In this document: positions 9,514 through 18,747 of the stretch, piece by piece
Layout of the letters: each line of letters starts with the position of its first letter
Position numbering within the stretch: position 1 is the stretch's first letter
From: Pelagibacteraceae bacterium
Lineage (GTDB): Bacteria; Pseudomonadota; Alphaproteobacteria; HIMB59
Assembly: GCA_019651435.1 (NCBI GenBank)
Contig: BOYI01000001.1
Span: forward strand, 248,001 to 312,000
Reading direction: 5' to 3'
DNA: 64,000 nt
Program-made: the position numbers and the translations under genes
The notes under the pieces: model-generated
The model's database searches: none
Told to the model about the DNA's origin: nothing
The model's input: only the letters and a program-made list of their open reading frames with translations

Positions 9514-9704
9514 TGTCAGAGAAAAAAAGTATTTTTCGTAAAATTTTTAGAAGAGTAATTTGGGAGAATTTATCTACGGCTTTAATTCTCATTGGGGTTT
9601 TCATGCTAATGCAGCCATTTGCAATGTGGATGTATACTTACTCATTTATCGTTATTCTTGTAGGGACTATTGGATTTGTGATTACAAGCCATTTCCCTGA
9701 TTAA
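9513..9704 (+). CDS. Small two-segment membrane protein in ABC operon, GlpU-like position
   Basis: 63 residues, starting at an ATG that overlaps the permease stop. It has a basic N-terminus (KKSIFRKIFRRV) and two hydrophobic helices, ALILIGVFMLMQ and FIVILVGTIGFVI, separated by an aromatic turn. In rhizobial glycerol ABC operons (glpSTPQUV) a small membrane gene of unknown role, glpU, sits among the transporter genes; this gene has the equivalent place between permease and ATPase. Whether it is a true GlpU homologue is inferred from size and position, not from an alignment. Confidence 0.75.
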   Translation: MSEKKSIFRKIFRRVIWENLSTALILIGVFMLMQPFAMWMYTYSFIVILVGTIGFVITSHFPD

Positions 9705-9706
9705 TC

Positions 9707-10786
9707 ATGGCTGAAATAGAAATTAAAAATTTACATAAATCTTTTGGTGATTTTATAGCAGTTAAGAATTCAAATTTAATCATTGAAAATAAAGAGTTTT
9801 TTGTACTTTTAGGACCTTCGGGTTGTGGAAAAACAACTACATTGAGAATGATTGCAGGGTTAGAACTTCCTACATCAGGAAATATTTATCTTGATAAAGA
9901 GGATGTTAGCTATTTGAGAGCTTCGCAAAGAGATATCGCTTTTGTATTTCAATTATTTGCATTGTATCCACACCTGAATGTCAAAAACAATTTAGCATTT
10001 CCATTAAAAATGCAGGGTTATTCCAAACAAGATATTGAGAGTAGAGTTATGGAAGCCGCCAAGCTTCTTCGTATTGATCATATTCTCAAATCGAAAACAT
10101 CAGGATTAGCAGGAGGTGACCGACAACGTGTAGCTTTAGGAGGGCTCTGGTCCGACGTCCAAAAGCTTTTTTAATGGATGAACCGTTAGGAACACTCGAT
10201 GCAGAGTTTAGGAGTTAATGTGTTTGGAGTTAAGAAAGCTTCATGATGATATTGATGCTACAACCGTTTATGTTACGCACGATCAACAAGAGGCTATGTC
10301 CATGGCTGATCGTATTGCAGTTATGAATGAAGGAGAGATCTTACAAGCAGACTCTCCAAATATTATTTATAACAAACCAAAGACTAAGTTTGTTGCAAAT
10401 TTTATAGGATCACCTGGTATGAATTTTATGCCAATTAATCAAAAAATTAATCCTAATCAAAATAGTATTACAGTTGCTGAAGCAACGATTGATATTCCAA
10501 CTCAAAAGATGGATCAACATCAGAACAAAACTTTTTAGGTATAAGACCAGAAAATTTAAAGCTAGTTTCTGAAAATGGAATTAAAGGAAATATTTTTGGT
10601 GTTGAATATTTAGGATCAAGAAAAATTTTGACGATAGAAACTATTGTTGGAAATGTTAAAATTAGAGTTGATAGCGATACTAATGTTCAAGTAAATGAAC
10701 AAGTTCAATTTAATACACTGAACAATAATCAGATAATTTTTGATGGCTCTACCGATAAAGCCTTATCAAGTGAGTTTATATCCTAA
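9707..10786 (+). CDS. ABC sugar transporter ATPase 1 (three frameshifts)
   Basis: Cytoplasmic ATPase of the MalK/UgpC/GlpS type, about 359 residues when rejoined. The Walker A is GPSGCGKTT, the Q-loop [10 protein letters not shown], the signature LAGGDRQRV (a variant of LSGGQ), the Walker [12 protein letters not shown], and the switch His is in VTHDQQEA. The C-terminal OB-like regulatory domain contains [11 protein letters not shown]. Single-base deletions at about 10143 and 10213 and another indel near 10510 break the frame; the protein is conserved throughout. It overlaps the start of the second ATPase by one base. Confidence 0.88.
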
Positions 10787-11795
10787 TGTCTACAGTAGAA
10801 CTCCAGAACGTCACTAAAATCTTTGATAAGACTGTCAAAGCTTTAGACGATATTAGTTTTACGGTGAAAGATGCCGAGTTTTTTGTTTTATTAGGTCCCA
10901 CTGGAGCAGGCAAAACTACGACTTTGCGAGCTATTGCTGGTTTAGAAAAGGTAGATCAGGGAAAGATTTTATTTGACCAAGAGGATGTTACGACTGCTCA
11001 ACCAGCAGCTAGAGATACGGCTTTTGTATTTCAACAATATTCTTTATACCCCCACTATAAAGTATTCGACAATTTAGCTTTTCCTCTGCGATCTCCTTTG
11101 CGTAAAGTCCCTGAAGAAGAAATTAATTCTAAAGTTAACAAAATTGCAGAAATGCTAAAAATTTCTAACAAGCTGAATAATAAAGCTACTGAATTATCAG
11201 GAGGTGAAATGCAGCGTGTTGCGATAGGCCGTGCTTTAGTGAGAGATCCTAATATTTATTTAATGGATGAACCGCTTTCCTCACTTGATGCGAAACTTCG
11301 AGAAAGCCTTCGTGTGGAGCTTAAAAAAATTCAATTAAATTTAGGAGCAACAATTTTATATGTTACCCATGACCAAGCCGAGGCCACGACGATGGCTGAC
11401 CAAATAGGTGTACTTGAAAATGGTAAAATTGCTCAAATTGGATCTCCTGAAGAAATTTATAATAATCAAATTCTATTTATGTAGCTAATCGATTAGGTTC
11501 ACCCAAGATAAACATAGTTAAAAATTCAGTTTTGAACTCAACCATTTCCACAAATGCTTTTCAATTAGGTTTAAGACCCGAACACATTAAGTTAGGGCAA
11601 GGAGAATTATCAGCTTCAGTTAAAACTGTCGAGGCTTTGGGAGCAGAGACTGTTGTTGAATTAGATTATAATGGAGCAGAAATTTTATGTTTATATCAAG
11701 GCTCTTTTGATGGTCAAAGAGGTGAAGATATTAAATTTGCCATTGATCAATCTAAGGTTTTATTTTTTAATGAAGATGGGAATAAAATGATATGA
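10786..11795 (+). CDS. ABC sugar transporter ATPase 2 (one frameshift)
   Basis: Second MalK-family ATPase of the same operon, about 336 residues. The Walker A is GPTGAGKTT, the signature LSGGEMQRV, the Walker B IYLMDEPLSSLD, and the switch YVTHDQAEA. The frame breaks at about 11470, where one C seems missing between IYNN and PNSIYVANRLGSP; the regulatory domain resumes with LGLRPEHIKLG. Two different ATPases in one importer are unusual for MalK systems but known in GlpST. Its TGA overlaps the ATG of dhaL by four bases, linking transport to the kinase. Confidence 0.9.
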
Positions 11796-12417
11796 GTATC
11801 AATTTTTAATTAGCCAAGCTAAACTAATTCAAGAAGTTATCGATGCACATGCCCGAAATTGAAAAATTAGATCAAGAAATTGGCGATGGAGACCATATTT
11901 TTAATGTACAAAGAGGCATAAAAGCTTGTTATTGAATTAGAACCAACCATTAAAGAATTACCGATTTCTAAGGCTCTTAACCAAATTGCTATGAAAGTCC
12001 TATCCGGCATAGAGGTTCTTCAGGCGCCTTATTTGGAACTTTGTTTATGACAATGGCTAAAGGTGAAAATATTGACGAAGGTGTTGATTATAAAAAAGCT
12101 ATTGAAATATTTGCCCAAGGTGTAGAGGCTGTCAAACAAAGAGGAAAAGCTGATGTGGGTGAAAAAACCATGATGGATGTTTTAATTCAGTTGCTAATTG
12201 TTTGCAAGATGGAGTTCAAAACAATAAAGATGTTAATGAAATTTTATCAGAAGCCATACAAGTTGCTGAAACAGGAATGCAATCAACTAAAGATTTACTA
12301 GCAACCAAAGGAAGAGCTTCATTTTTAGGTGAACGAGCAAAAGGTCATATTGATCCAGGTGCTCGCTCATCACAATTAATGATTAAGACTGTTTGTGAGT
12401 CAGTAATTCAAAAATAG
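11792..12417 (+). CDS. dhaL: Dihydroxyacetone kinase subunit DhaL-type (several frameshifts)
   Basis: ADP/ATP-binding partner of DhaK. The reconstructed product of about 208 residues contains the three-aspartate Mg motif DQEIGDGDH near residue 30, the phosphate-binding SGIGGSSGALFGT, and the C-terminal GRASFLGERAKGHIDPGA that identifies DhaL. At least five single-base indels occur (near 11806, 11850, 11932, 12015 and 12190). It overlaps the second ATPase by four bases and ends inside the ribosome binding site of dhaK. No DhaM phosphocarrier gene is seen, so ATP rather than phosphoenolpyruvate could be the donor. Confidence 0.82.
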
Positions 12418-12426
12418 GAGGAATAG

Positions 12427-13437
12427 ATGAAAAAATTTATGAATACAGCAGATGACTTTTTAAAGGAAAGTCTTCAGGGTTTTGGGGCTGCTCATCAGGA
12501 TATAGTGAGCGTTTATTATGACCCTAATTTTATTACAAGATCTCAACCCACTAAAGACGGCAAAGTAGCATTAATCAGTGGTGGTGGAAGCGGACATGAG
12601 CCAATGCATGGAGGATTAGTAGGACACGGGATGCTTGATGCTGCATGTCCTGGTTTTGTATTCTCTTCTCCCACACCCGATCAAATGTTAGCTGCAGCAG
12701 AAAAGGTTGATAGTGGTGCTGGTGTACTGTTTATTGTGAAAAATTACTCAGGCGATGTTATGAATTTCCAAATGGCTGCCGAAATGATGCAAGGCCCCAA
12801 TGAGTCTGTATTAACTAACGATGATGTTGCTGTTGAAGACTCTTCTTTTACAACTGGTCGAAGAGGTGTTGCAGCTACGGTTTTAGTTGAAAAAATAGTT
12901 GGGTCTTTAGCTGAGAATGGCGGCTCTCTTCAAGAATGTAAAGCTTTAGGAGATAAAGTTAATCAAAATTCAGGATCGATGGGCGTTGCTTTTTCAAGCT
13001 GTACTGTCCCTGCTGCTGGTAAACCTACTTTTGAATTAGGTGCAGATGAAATGGAATTTGGTGTTGGTATTCATGGCGAACCAGGTCGAAGAAGAGATAA
13101 AATTAAGCCTGCTCAAGATATTACTAATGAACTTTTAGAAGCAATTATTGAAGACCTCAAGCCTAATTCAAATGAAGAAACACTTCTTTTTGTAAATGGA
13201 ATGGGTGGAACTCCTTTAACAGAATTATACTTGGTTTTTGATAATGCTAAAAAACTACTTGATAGTAAGAATATTAAGATTTCCAGATCATTAGTTGGTA
13301 ACTTCTGTACCTCTCTCGAAATGCAAGGTGCTTCAATTACTCTTACAAAACTTGATGAAGAAATAGCAAAACATTGGGACTCAAAAGTTCATACCGCCGC
13401 GATGCGATGGGAATGTAATTTATTTATAGATTTTTAG
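12427..13437 (+). CDS. dhaK: Dihydroxyacetone kinase subunit DhaK-type
   Basis: Substrate-binding subunit that phosphorylates dihydroxyacetone or a related short ketose. GGGSGHEPMHGG lies near residue 55, and GIHGEPGRRR holds the histidine that covalently binds the ketone. FVNGMGGTP and the closing HTAAMRW are family features. It has a clear AGGAGG just upstream. DhaK normally ends shortly after MRWG; here the frame runs on to 13437, probably because one G is missing at about 13410, and the real stop is likely TAA at 13416-13418. Related DAK-family kinases act on apulose and tetruloses, so a branched or four-carbon ketose is possible given xylA and the other isomerases in this cluster. Confidence 0.88.
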   Translation: MKKFMNTADDFLKESLQGFGAAHQDIVSVYYDPNFITRSQPTKDGKVALISGGGSGHEPMHGGLVGHGMLDAACPGFVFSSPTPDQMLAAAEKVDSGAGVLFIVKNYSGDVMNFQMAAEMMQGPNESVLTNDDVAVEDSSFTTGRRGVAATVLVEKIVGSLAENGGSLQECKALGDKVNQNSGSMGVAFSSCTVPAAGKPTFELGADEMEFGVGIHGEPGRRRDKIKPAQDITNELLEAIIEDLKPNSNEETLLFVNGMGGTPLTELYLVFDNAKKLLDSKNIKISRSLVGNFCTSLEMQGASITLTKLDEEIAKHWDSKVHTAAMRWECNLFIDF

Positions 13438-13451
13438 GAGTCTTTTAGTGG

Positions 13452-14209
13452 TTATTTTGCGGTCCAGCCTCCATCAATAACTAATGAAGAACCTGTAATC
13501 ATTGATGAAGCACTTGATGCTAAATATACAACTGCAGTAGCAATATCACTTTCTTTAGCAAATCGACCTAAGGGAATGTTCTGAAGAGTTTCTTTTAAAC
13601 TTTTATTCAAAAAAACTCTTGACCATAGGGGTTTCAAAAAGTAGGGCATATAGAATTCACGCGAATATTATATTTAGCTAAATCAAGCGCCATTCCTTTC
13701 GTTAATCCCTCTAGCCCAAACTTCGTCATGTTATACGTACTCCTAATTGGTGCTCCAACTTTTCCTAATTAGAGGACATATTGATTATACTACCGCCAAC
13801 AATTTTTCTTTTTTGTGCTTAAGCATGATGTTTGCAGAATAATTGAGAAATATGAAATGCAGCTTTTAAATTTAAATTAACCATATATTCCATATCGCTT
13901 TTTTTAATTTTGGTGAAATGCTCAGGTATATTAGTACCAGCATTATTTAGAAGAATATCGATTTTACTGATTTTGGGCAAAAAATTTTTTTTATTTGGTC
14001 ATAATAAAGAATGTCACATTAAAAATGTCAAAATCTTTTTTTTTTTGATTAATTTTTCTGAAGTTGAGCAAAATCGCTTGCAGTTCTGTTTTATTGCGAT
14101 TATGTCACCCCCTGACTCCCCAAAACCCAAAAGCAGCTGCTTTTCCTATACCTTTACCAGCACCCGTTACTAGTCTTTTATTTTTATTTTGAAAATTTTT
14201 TAAATACAT
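13452..14209 (-). pseudogene. Short-chain dehydrogenase/reductase (multiple frameshifts)
   Basis: Reading the minus strand across several frames recovers a complete classical SDR. The NAD(P)-binding motif is LVTGAGKGIGKA at the start, then ILLNNAG, the active-site [12 protein letters not shown] (Tyr and Lys), and the ending SSASSMITGSSLVIDGGW. Only the last 65 residues (13452-13649) are open in one frame. The breaks fall in homopolymers and the motifs are intact, so the gene is probably functional in the organism. It starts six bases after the stop of the ATPase gene and is the last member of the minus-strand HisD-ATPase-SDR operon. Likely role: oxidation or reduction of a pathway hydroxyl. 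Confidence 0.75.
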
Positions 14210-14215
14210 CAAGGG

Positions 14216-15298
14216 TCAATTAAATAATTGAGTCATGATCATTAAAAAGTTAAATTTATTAGTATCAAATTTAATTTTCAAAAGCTGACCTGTTTTTTTT
14301 TTTGGGATCACTTTCACATTCAAAAAATTATTGGACCTTTTTGGTTTTCTAAGTACAAAAGTATTTCCCCAAATTTTCTTACGACAAAAGTTTTGCTCTG
14401 CCAATCAAAGTCATCATTTTCCCAGTAATATGAAAGTTTTCTGGTCTCAAACCAAAAAGGAAAATATTTTCATTTTTAAGTTCTTTGTTTATAGATTGTT
14501 TAATTTAAAATTTTCCCTTGTCCAAGAGCACTAACTGTAAGTTGTTTTTATCTTGATTAATCAATTTTGCAGGTTTTAAATTCTTTTTTGGGAGATCCTA
14601 TAAAACTTGCAAAAAAAATATTACTTGGCTTATTATACAAATTTAAAGGATTGCCTTGTTGTGATATCCTCCCTTTTATCTAAGACAACTATCTCATCAC
14701 TTAGTGTCATAGCTTCAGTTTGGTCATGATTTTACAAAATCATCGTTGCATCGTTTTGGTTCATGTAGTTTGGGCAAGTTCAACTCTCATTTGAACACGT
14801 AAAGATGCATCTAAATTTGATATGGTTCATCGAACAAAAAAACTTTAGGTTTTCTTGTGATAGCCCTACCGATTGCAACTTTTGTCTTTGACCTCCAGAT
14901 AATTTTTTTGGGTTTACGTTGTAGGTAATCCTCAATCGGGAAGTTCTTCCCCTTTTATTAAAAGATGATCAATTTTCTTGTGGTTTTTTTTTTTAATTTT
15001 TTAAACCAAAAGCCCTATTTTCAAAGACTGTCATATGAGGGTAGAGGGAAAAGATTAAAAACCATGGCTATTCCTCTCTTTTTTGGAAGATTATTAATTT
15101 TTTTTCCTCCAATTGAAATTGTGCCAGAGTTAATATCTTCAAGTCCAGCTATCATTCTCAGTAAGGTTGACTTTCCCCCCCTGATGGGGCCCAAATAAGG
15201 TTGTAAAAGAGTGTTCTTTAATTTTTAATGAAAAAACCTTAATGACATGCACCTTTTCGTAAAAAATTATTTACTGATTTTATGTCTATATCTGCCAT
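14216..15298 (-). pseudogene. ABC transporter ATPase, MalK/UgpC-type (many frameshifts)
   Basis: In-frame fragments on the minus strand give a whole sugar-ABC ATPase. Fragments include MADIDIKSVN at the start, Walker [22 protein letters not shown]-loop [18 protein letters not shown], signature [15 protein letters not shown], Walker [17 protein letters not shown], and GLRPENFHITG in the regulatory domain. At least eight indels interrupt it and some bases near the switch region are poorly readable. It is the only ATPase near the SBP/permease set at 24993-28187, which has none of its own, so it is the probable engine of that importer. It sits between the HisD-like gene and the SDR, in the same orientation as both. 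Confidence 0.75.
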
Positions 15299-15322
15299 TT
15301 ATTTTTTTAATGAGGATAATTA

Positions 15323-16644
15323 TTAATCATGTTTTGTTTTAGTTGCTGGTTTGCCATATTCTATATTCATTCCACCAAATCTTCTTGCTCTCACATTACA
15401 TTGTTCTGCGTGACCTATAAAGCCCTCTAAATAGGAAAGTCTCGAACCATAACTAGCTATTTTAGTCGCTGCTTCATCAGAAGTGATCTTTTGATAGGTG
15501 TGAGTTTTTAAAAATTTCCCTACCCATAGACCCCCAGTATATCTTCCTGCTTTTTAGTTGGCAAAGTATGATTTGTTCCAATAACTTTATCACCGTTTGC
15601 AACGTTTGTTCTAGAGCCCAAAACAAAGCACCATAGGAGGTCATGTTTTCAAGAAACCAGTCATCTTTATTAGTCATAATTTGTACATGCTCTGAAGCTA
15701 TTTCATTGGCTTTCATCAACATTTCTTCATAATTATCGCAAACTATAATTTCTCCATAATTTTCCCAGCTAGCCGAAGCAGTTTCTCTTGTTGGTAAAAT
15801 TTTAAGTAACTTATCAATTTCAACTAAAGTTTCCTCAGCAAGTTTTTTGAATTTGTAATCAAAACTGCTGGTGAGTTGTAACCATGCTCAGCTTGGCCTA
15901 ATAGATCTGTGGCACATATTTCAGAGTCAACAGTTTCATCGGCAATGACCATAGTTTCAGTTGGGCCAGCAAATAGATCAATTCCTACTTTTCCGTATAG
16001 TTGTCTTTTTGCTTCTGCAACATAAGCGTTGCCTGGACCAACAATCATATCAACAGGAGAGATGGTTTCGGTACCTAGCGCCATTGCGCCTACCCCTTGC
16101 ATTCCTCCTAGAACATAAATTTCATGAGCACCGGCCATTTTCATTGCGGCTATCACTGCAGGATTTGGTTTGCCTTCAAAAGGTGGAGTAGTAGCAACAA
16201 TGCGGGAACTCCCGCTACAGATGCAGTAAGGACAGACATGTGCGCAGATGCAACCATAGGAAATTTTCCTGCTGGAACGTAGCATCCAACCGATTGAACA
16301 GGAATATTTTTATGACCTAAAATAACTCCAGGCATTGTCTCAACCTCTAAATCACTCAAAGTTTCCATTTGTGCCTTGGCAAAATTTCTAATCTGTTCTT
16401 GGGCAAATTTAATATCATCTAGTACATCAGCTGGGACCTGATTTACAATTTCAATAATTTCCTCTTCTGAGAGTTTAAAGTTATCAGGGGAGTAATTATC
16501 AAATTTTTGTGAAAGTTCTCTGATAAATTTATCTCCTTCGTTTTTGATTTGTTTGAGAGTTGTCTCAACTATTTTTTTTACTTTATCGTCATCATTTATT
16601 CTTTGGGTTTCATCTATTCCTTTTTTTAAATAAATTATACTCAT
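15323..16644 (-). CDS. HisD-family dehydrogenase, catabolic paralogue (several frameshifts)
   Basis: Zinc- and NAD-dependent dehydrogenase of the histidinol dehydrogenase family, about 435 residues when rejoined. Zinc and catalytic elements are visible: [35 protein letters not shown] and the late GHAEQ. It belongs by eye to the HisD-like group annotated in marine alphaproteobacteria that includes sulfopropanediol dehydrogenase HpsN, not to the histidine operon enzyme: no his genes flank it, and it is in a catabolic island. Frames break near 16195, 15840, 15655 and 15500-15545. Probable role: two-step oxidation of an alcohol to an acid; the substrate is unknown. Confidence 0.82.
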
Positions 16645-16652
16645 GACAGTTT

Positions 16653-17687
16653 CTAATTATTACAAAGCTCAAAAACATTAATTCCCAATTGGGATAGAAT
16701 ATGCGCTATATCAATGGGAACCCAGTTCTCTCTAATTTTTCCTTCATGATGAAGATAAAAATCCATAACTCTCATTTTAATCTTTTTTCCAGTTGGATTA
16801 TAGCCCAGCCATTCATTTGAGTTATGGATACATTCAATGCTATGCCATCCTGCAGTCATTGAGAAGTTACCATCACCTATTTCTGCTAAATGCCCAATAG
16901 TCCAATAGTCTCTTTCAGGAAAGGTTAAACGAAAAGGCATTTGATGATGATTAATAAAACCCTCTAACCCTCTGGCAGTGCCAACACCACATGGTCCGTA
17001 CCACATCATCTTAGGGTGCCAATAATCTTTTTGGGGATGGTCAATTAATTTTTGTTTTAATAAATTTTTATCAGCTTTTACATCAGCGTCCTGCTCAGGC
17101 TTGATGTTAAGAGTGTTTTGCATTTCTAAGGATTGCTTAAGAGACTGCATTGAAAGTTCTTGATCATGGTTTTCAAATAAAGCCCCGTCTCCTGTAATTG
17201 GAGCAGGCCATAATTGCTCAACCCCTAGAGATGCATTAATTGGCCAATATCCTGCCTGCCTAATGAAATCTATGGTATCGATCAAAATATGTGATTGTAT
17301 AATCTTTCCCTCAAATATCTGATGAACTTCACATAATCTTAAGTAAATAGTTTTATGTGTGGGTTTTATATTGAGCCAAGATTTGGTGAATGTTCCAGCT
17401 AAGATTGAAACAGTTGAGACGTAATCATTACCTTTATATTCACCTCCCATGATTATATTGTCTCTTCTTTCGAGGTCTTCAAACGAACTAAGAATAGGTT
17501 TCCAAATTTTATTTGATAGTTGATTTATATCATTTAATTCATTGACTGGGTAAAATGCATTAATCGTTGCATTTTCATGATAAGCAATTCGAATATTTTC
17601 ATCAATATTTTGCAAACTAGACTCTGCAATATTTTTTAATAATTTTTTAATTAATTTTTTATTTTGAATATTTTTTTCTAAATTCAT
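16653..17687 (-). CDS. SnoaL-like two-domain protein
   Basis: 344 residues with two NTF2/SnoaL-like cone domains, about residues 15-150 and 190-335. The second reads WHPKMMWYGPCGVGTARGLEGFINHH, close to the metal-free polyketide-cyclase SnoaL pattern, then MTAGWHSIECIHNSNEWLGYNPTGKKIKMRVMDFY split by short loops. It is intact. The SnoaL family includes cyclases, hydrolases and isomerases using acid-base catalysis within the cone; no specific reaction can be named. It starts the minus-strand operon that continues into the HisD-like gene eight bases away and is divergent from the bicupin gene. Confidence 0.8.
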   Translation of the reverse strand: MNLEKNIQNKKLIKKLLKNIAESSLQNIDENIRIAYHENATINAFYPVNELNDINQLSNKIWKPILSSFEDLERRDNIIMGGEYKGNDYVSTVSILAGTFTKSWLNIKPTHKTIYLRLCEVHQIFEGKIIQSHILIDTIDFIRQAGYWPINASLGVEQLWPAPITGDGALFENHDQELSMQSLKQSLEMQNTLNIKPEQDADVKADKNLLKQKLIDHPQKDYWHPKMMWYGPCGVGTARGLEGFINHHQMPFRLTFPERDYWTIGHLAEIGDGNFSMTAGWHSIECIHNSNEWLGYNPTGKKIKMRVMDFYLHHEGKIRENWVPIDIAHILSQLGINVFELCNN

Positions 17688-17755
17688 TTTTAACCGTACC
17701 CTTTAAATTACCTTTTAATTGATTTATCTACTTTTTCAAATAGTATTATTCATGT

Positions 17756-18742
17756 ATGAACAAAACATCTAATACTCTAGAAAAACGTTTGGCTAAATTT
17801 CAAGATTTAGTTCCAAGTAAAGTCCCCTTTGTAGAAGGAAAATTAAAAGGCCATCAAGATAGATCTAATTACTCTATAGTTGGCCCAGGCGTCAGTGAAG
17901 ACTCTAAACAAAATGTTAAAATTGCTGAGGCGCATGGTTTCAATATTGGGGCAGTAAGTGCCGCCCCTCTCAACGGCTCTGGTTTGCACAGTCATACGAC
18001 TGCTGAAGTTTTTTTAATATTCTCTGGTTCATGGCGTTTTTATTGGGGTGTCGACGGGAAAGAGGGCGAAGTAATACTAAACAAAGGAGATGTTGCCTCA
18101 TTTCCAACAAATATGTTCAGGGGCTTTCAAAATGTAAGCGAAGACAAAGAAGCGCTGATGTTTGTTGTTTTAGGAGAGAACGATCCTGGGGTCATAACAT
18201 GGACACCGGAGCTTTTAAAAAAAGCAAAAGAAAGTGGAATGATCCTTTTAGAAGACAATACTTTGATAGACCTTGAGAAAAAAGATATTCCTGATGGAAA
18301 AAAACCAATTGAACCAGTTAATGATAAAGAACTCAGTTCTTTTGATCATTACACATCTGAAGAAATTGAAAAATATGTAATCAGATACAAAGATCATTTA
18401 CAATATTCTGTGGATGATGATCACTATAACTCTAACTCAATCATTAATTACTTAGATTATTTCACCATTCACGATAAAAAATTTGATCCCAATATCTTGC
18501 ATAATACTGGTTTTGGACTGACTATGCTTAAAGGAAAAAATGCTCATATTCATCCGTACTCACTTAATCAGTCCGAAGTATTTTTATGTTACGAAGGTGA
18601 ATGGCAAATAACATGTGATGATGAGATTGTTACAATTGGACCCAAGGATACCTTCTCTTCACCTAAAAACTCTGTCAGGAGTATTAAAAATATCAGCGAT
18701 CAAGAAGGTAGTATTTTTATCGTTCGCCAAAAAAATTCCTAA
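17756..18742 (+). CDS. Bicupin protein
   Basis: 328 residues forming two cupin barrels. Barrel 1 (about residues 55-145) has LHSHTTAEVFLIFSGSW, giving the HxH...E ligand set; barrel 2 (about 240-325) has HIHPYSLNQSEVFLCYEGEW with an equivalent set. Both could bind a metal such as Fe, Mn or Zn. Bicupins include dioxygenases, decarboxylases and sugar isomerases, and the sequence alone does not decide. A TATTAT hexamer ends only seven bases before the ATG, which hints at a leaderless or very short 5-prime end. The SnoaL-like gene follows five bases after the stop, so the two are cotranscribed. Confidence 0.82.
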   Translation: MNKTSNTLEKRLAKFQDLVPSKVPFVEGKLKGHQDRSNYSIVGPGVSEDSKQNVKIAEAHGFNIGAVSAAPLNGSGLHSHTTAEVFLIFSGSWRFYWGVDGKEGEVILNKGDVASFPTNMFRGFQNVSEDKEALMFVVLGENDPGVITWTPELLKKAKESGMILLEDNTLIDLEKKDIPDGKKPIEPVNDKELSSFDHYTSEEIEKYVIRYKDHLQYSVDDDHYNSNSIINYLDYFTIHDKKFDPNILHNTGFGLTMLKGKNAHIHPYSLNQSEVFLCYEGEWQITCDDEIVTIGPKDTFSSPKNSVRSIKNISDQEGSIFIVRQKNS

Positions 18743-18747
18743 CTGAG

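Noticed and set aside
13437-15300. Evolutionary decay of the SDR and ATPase genes
   Set aside because: All key motifs of both proteins survive in order, and the breaks are single-base changes in homopolymers; the same pattern hits essential genes elsewhere in the window.
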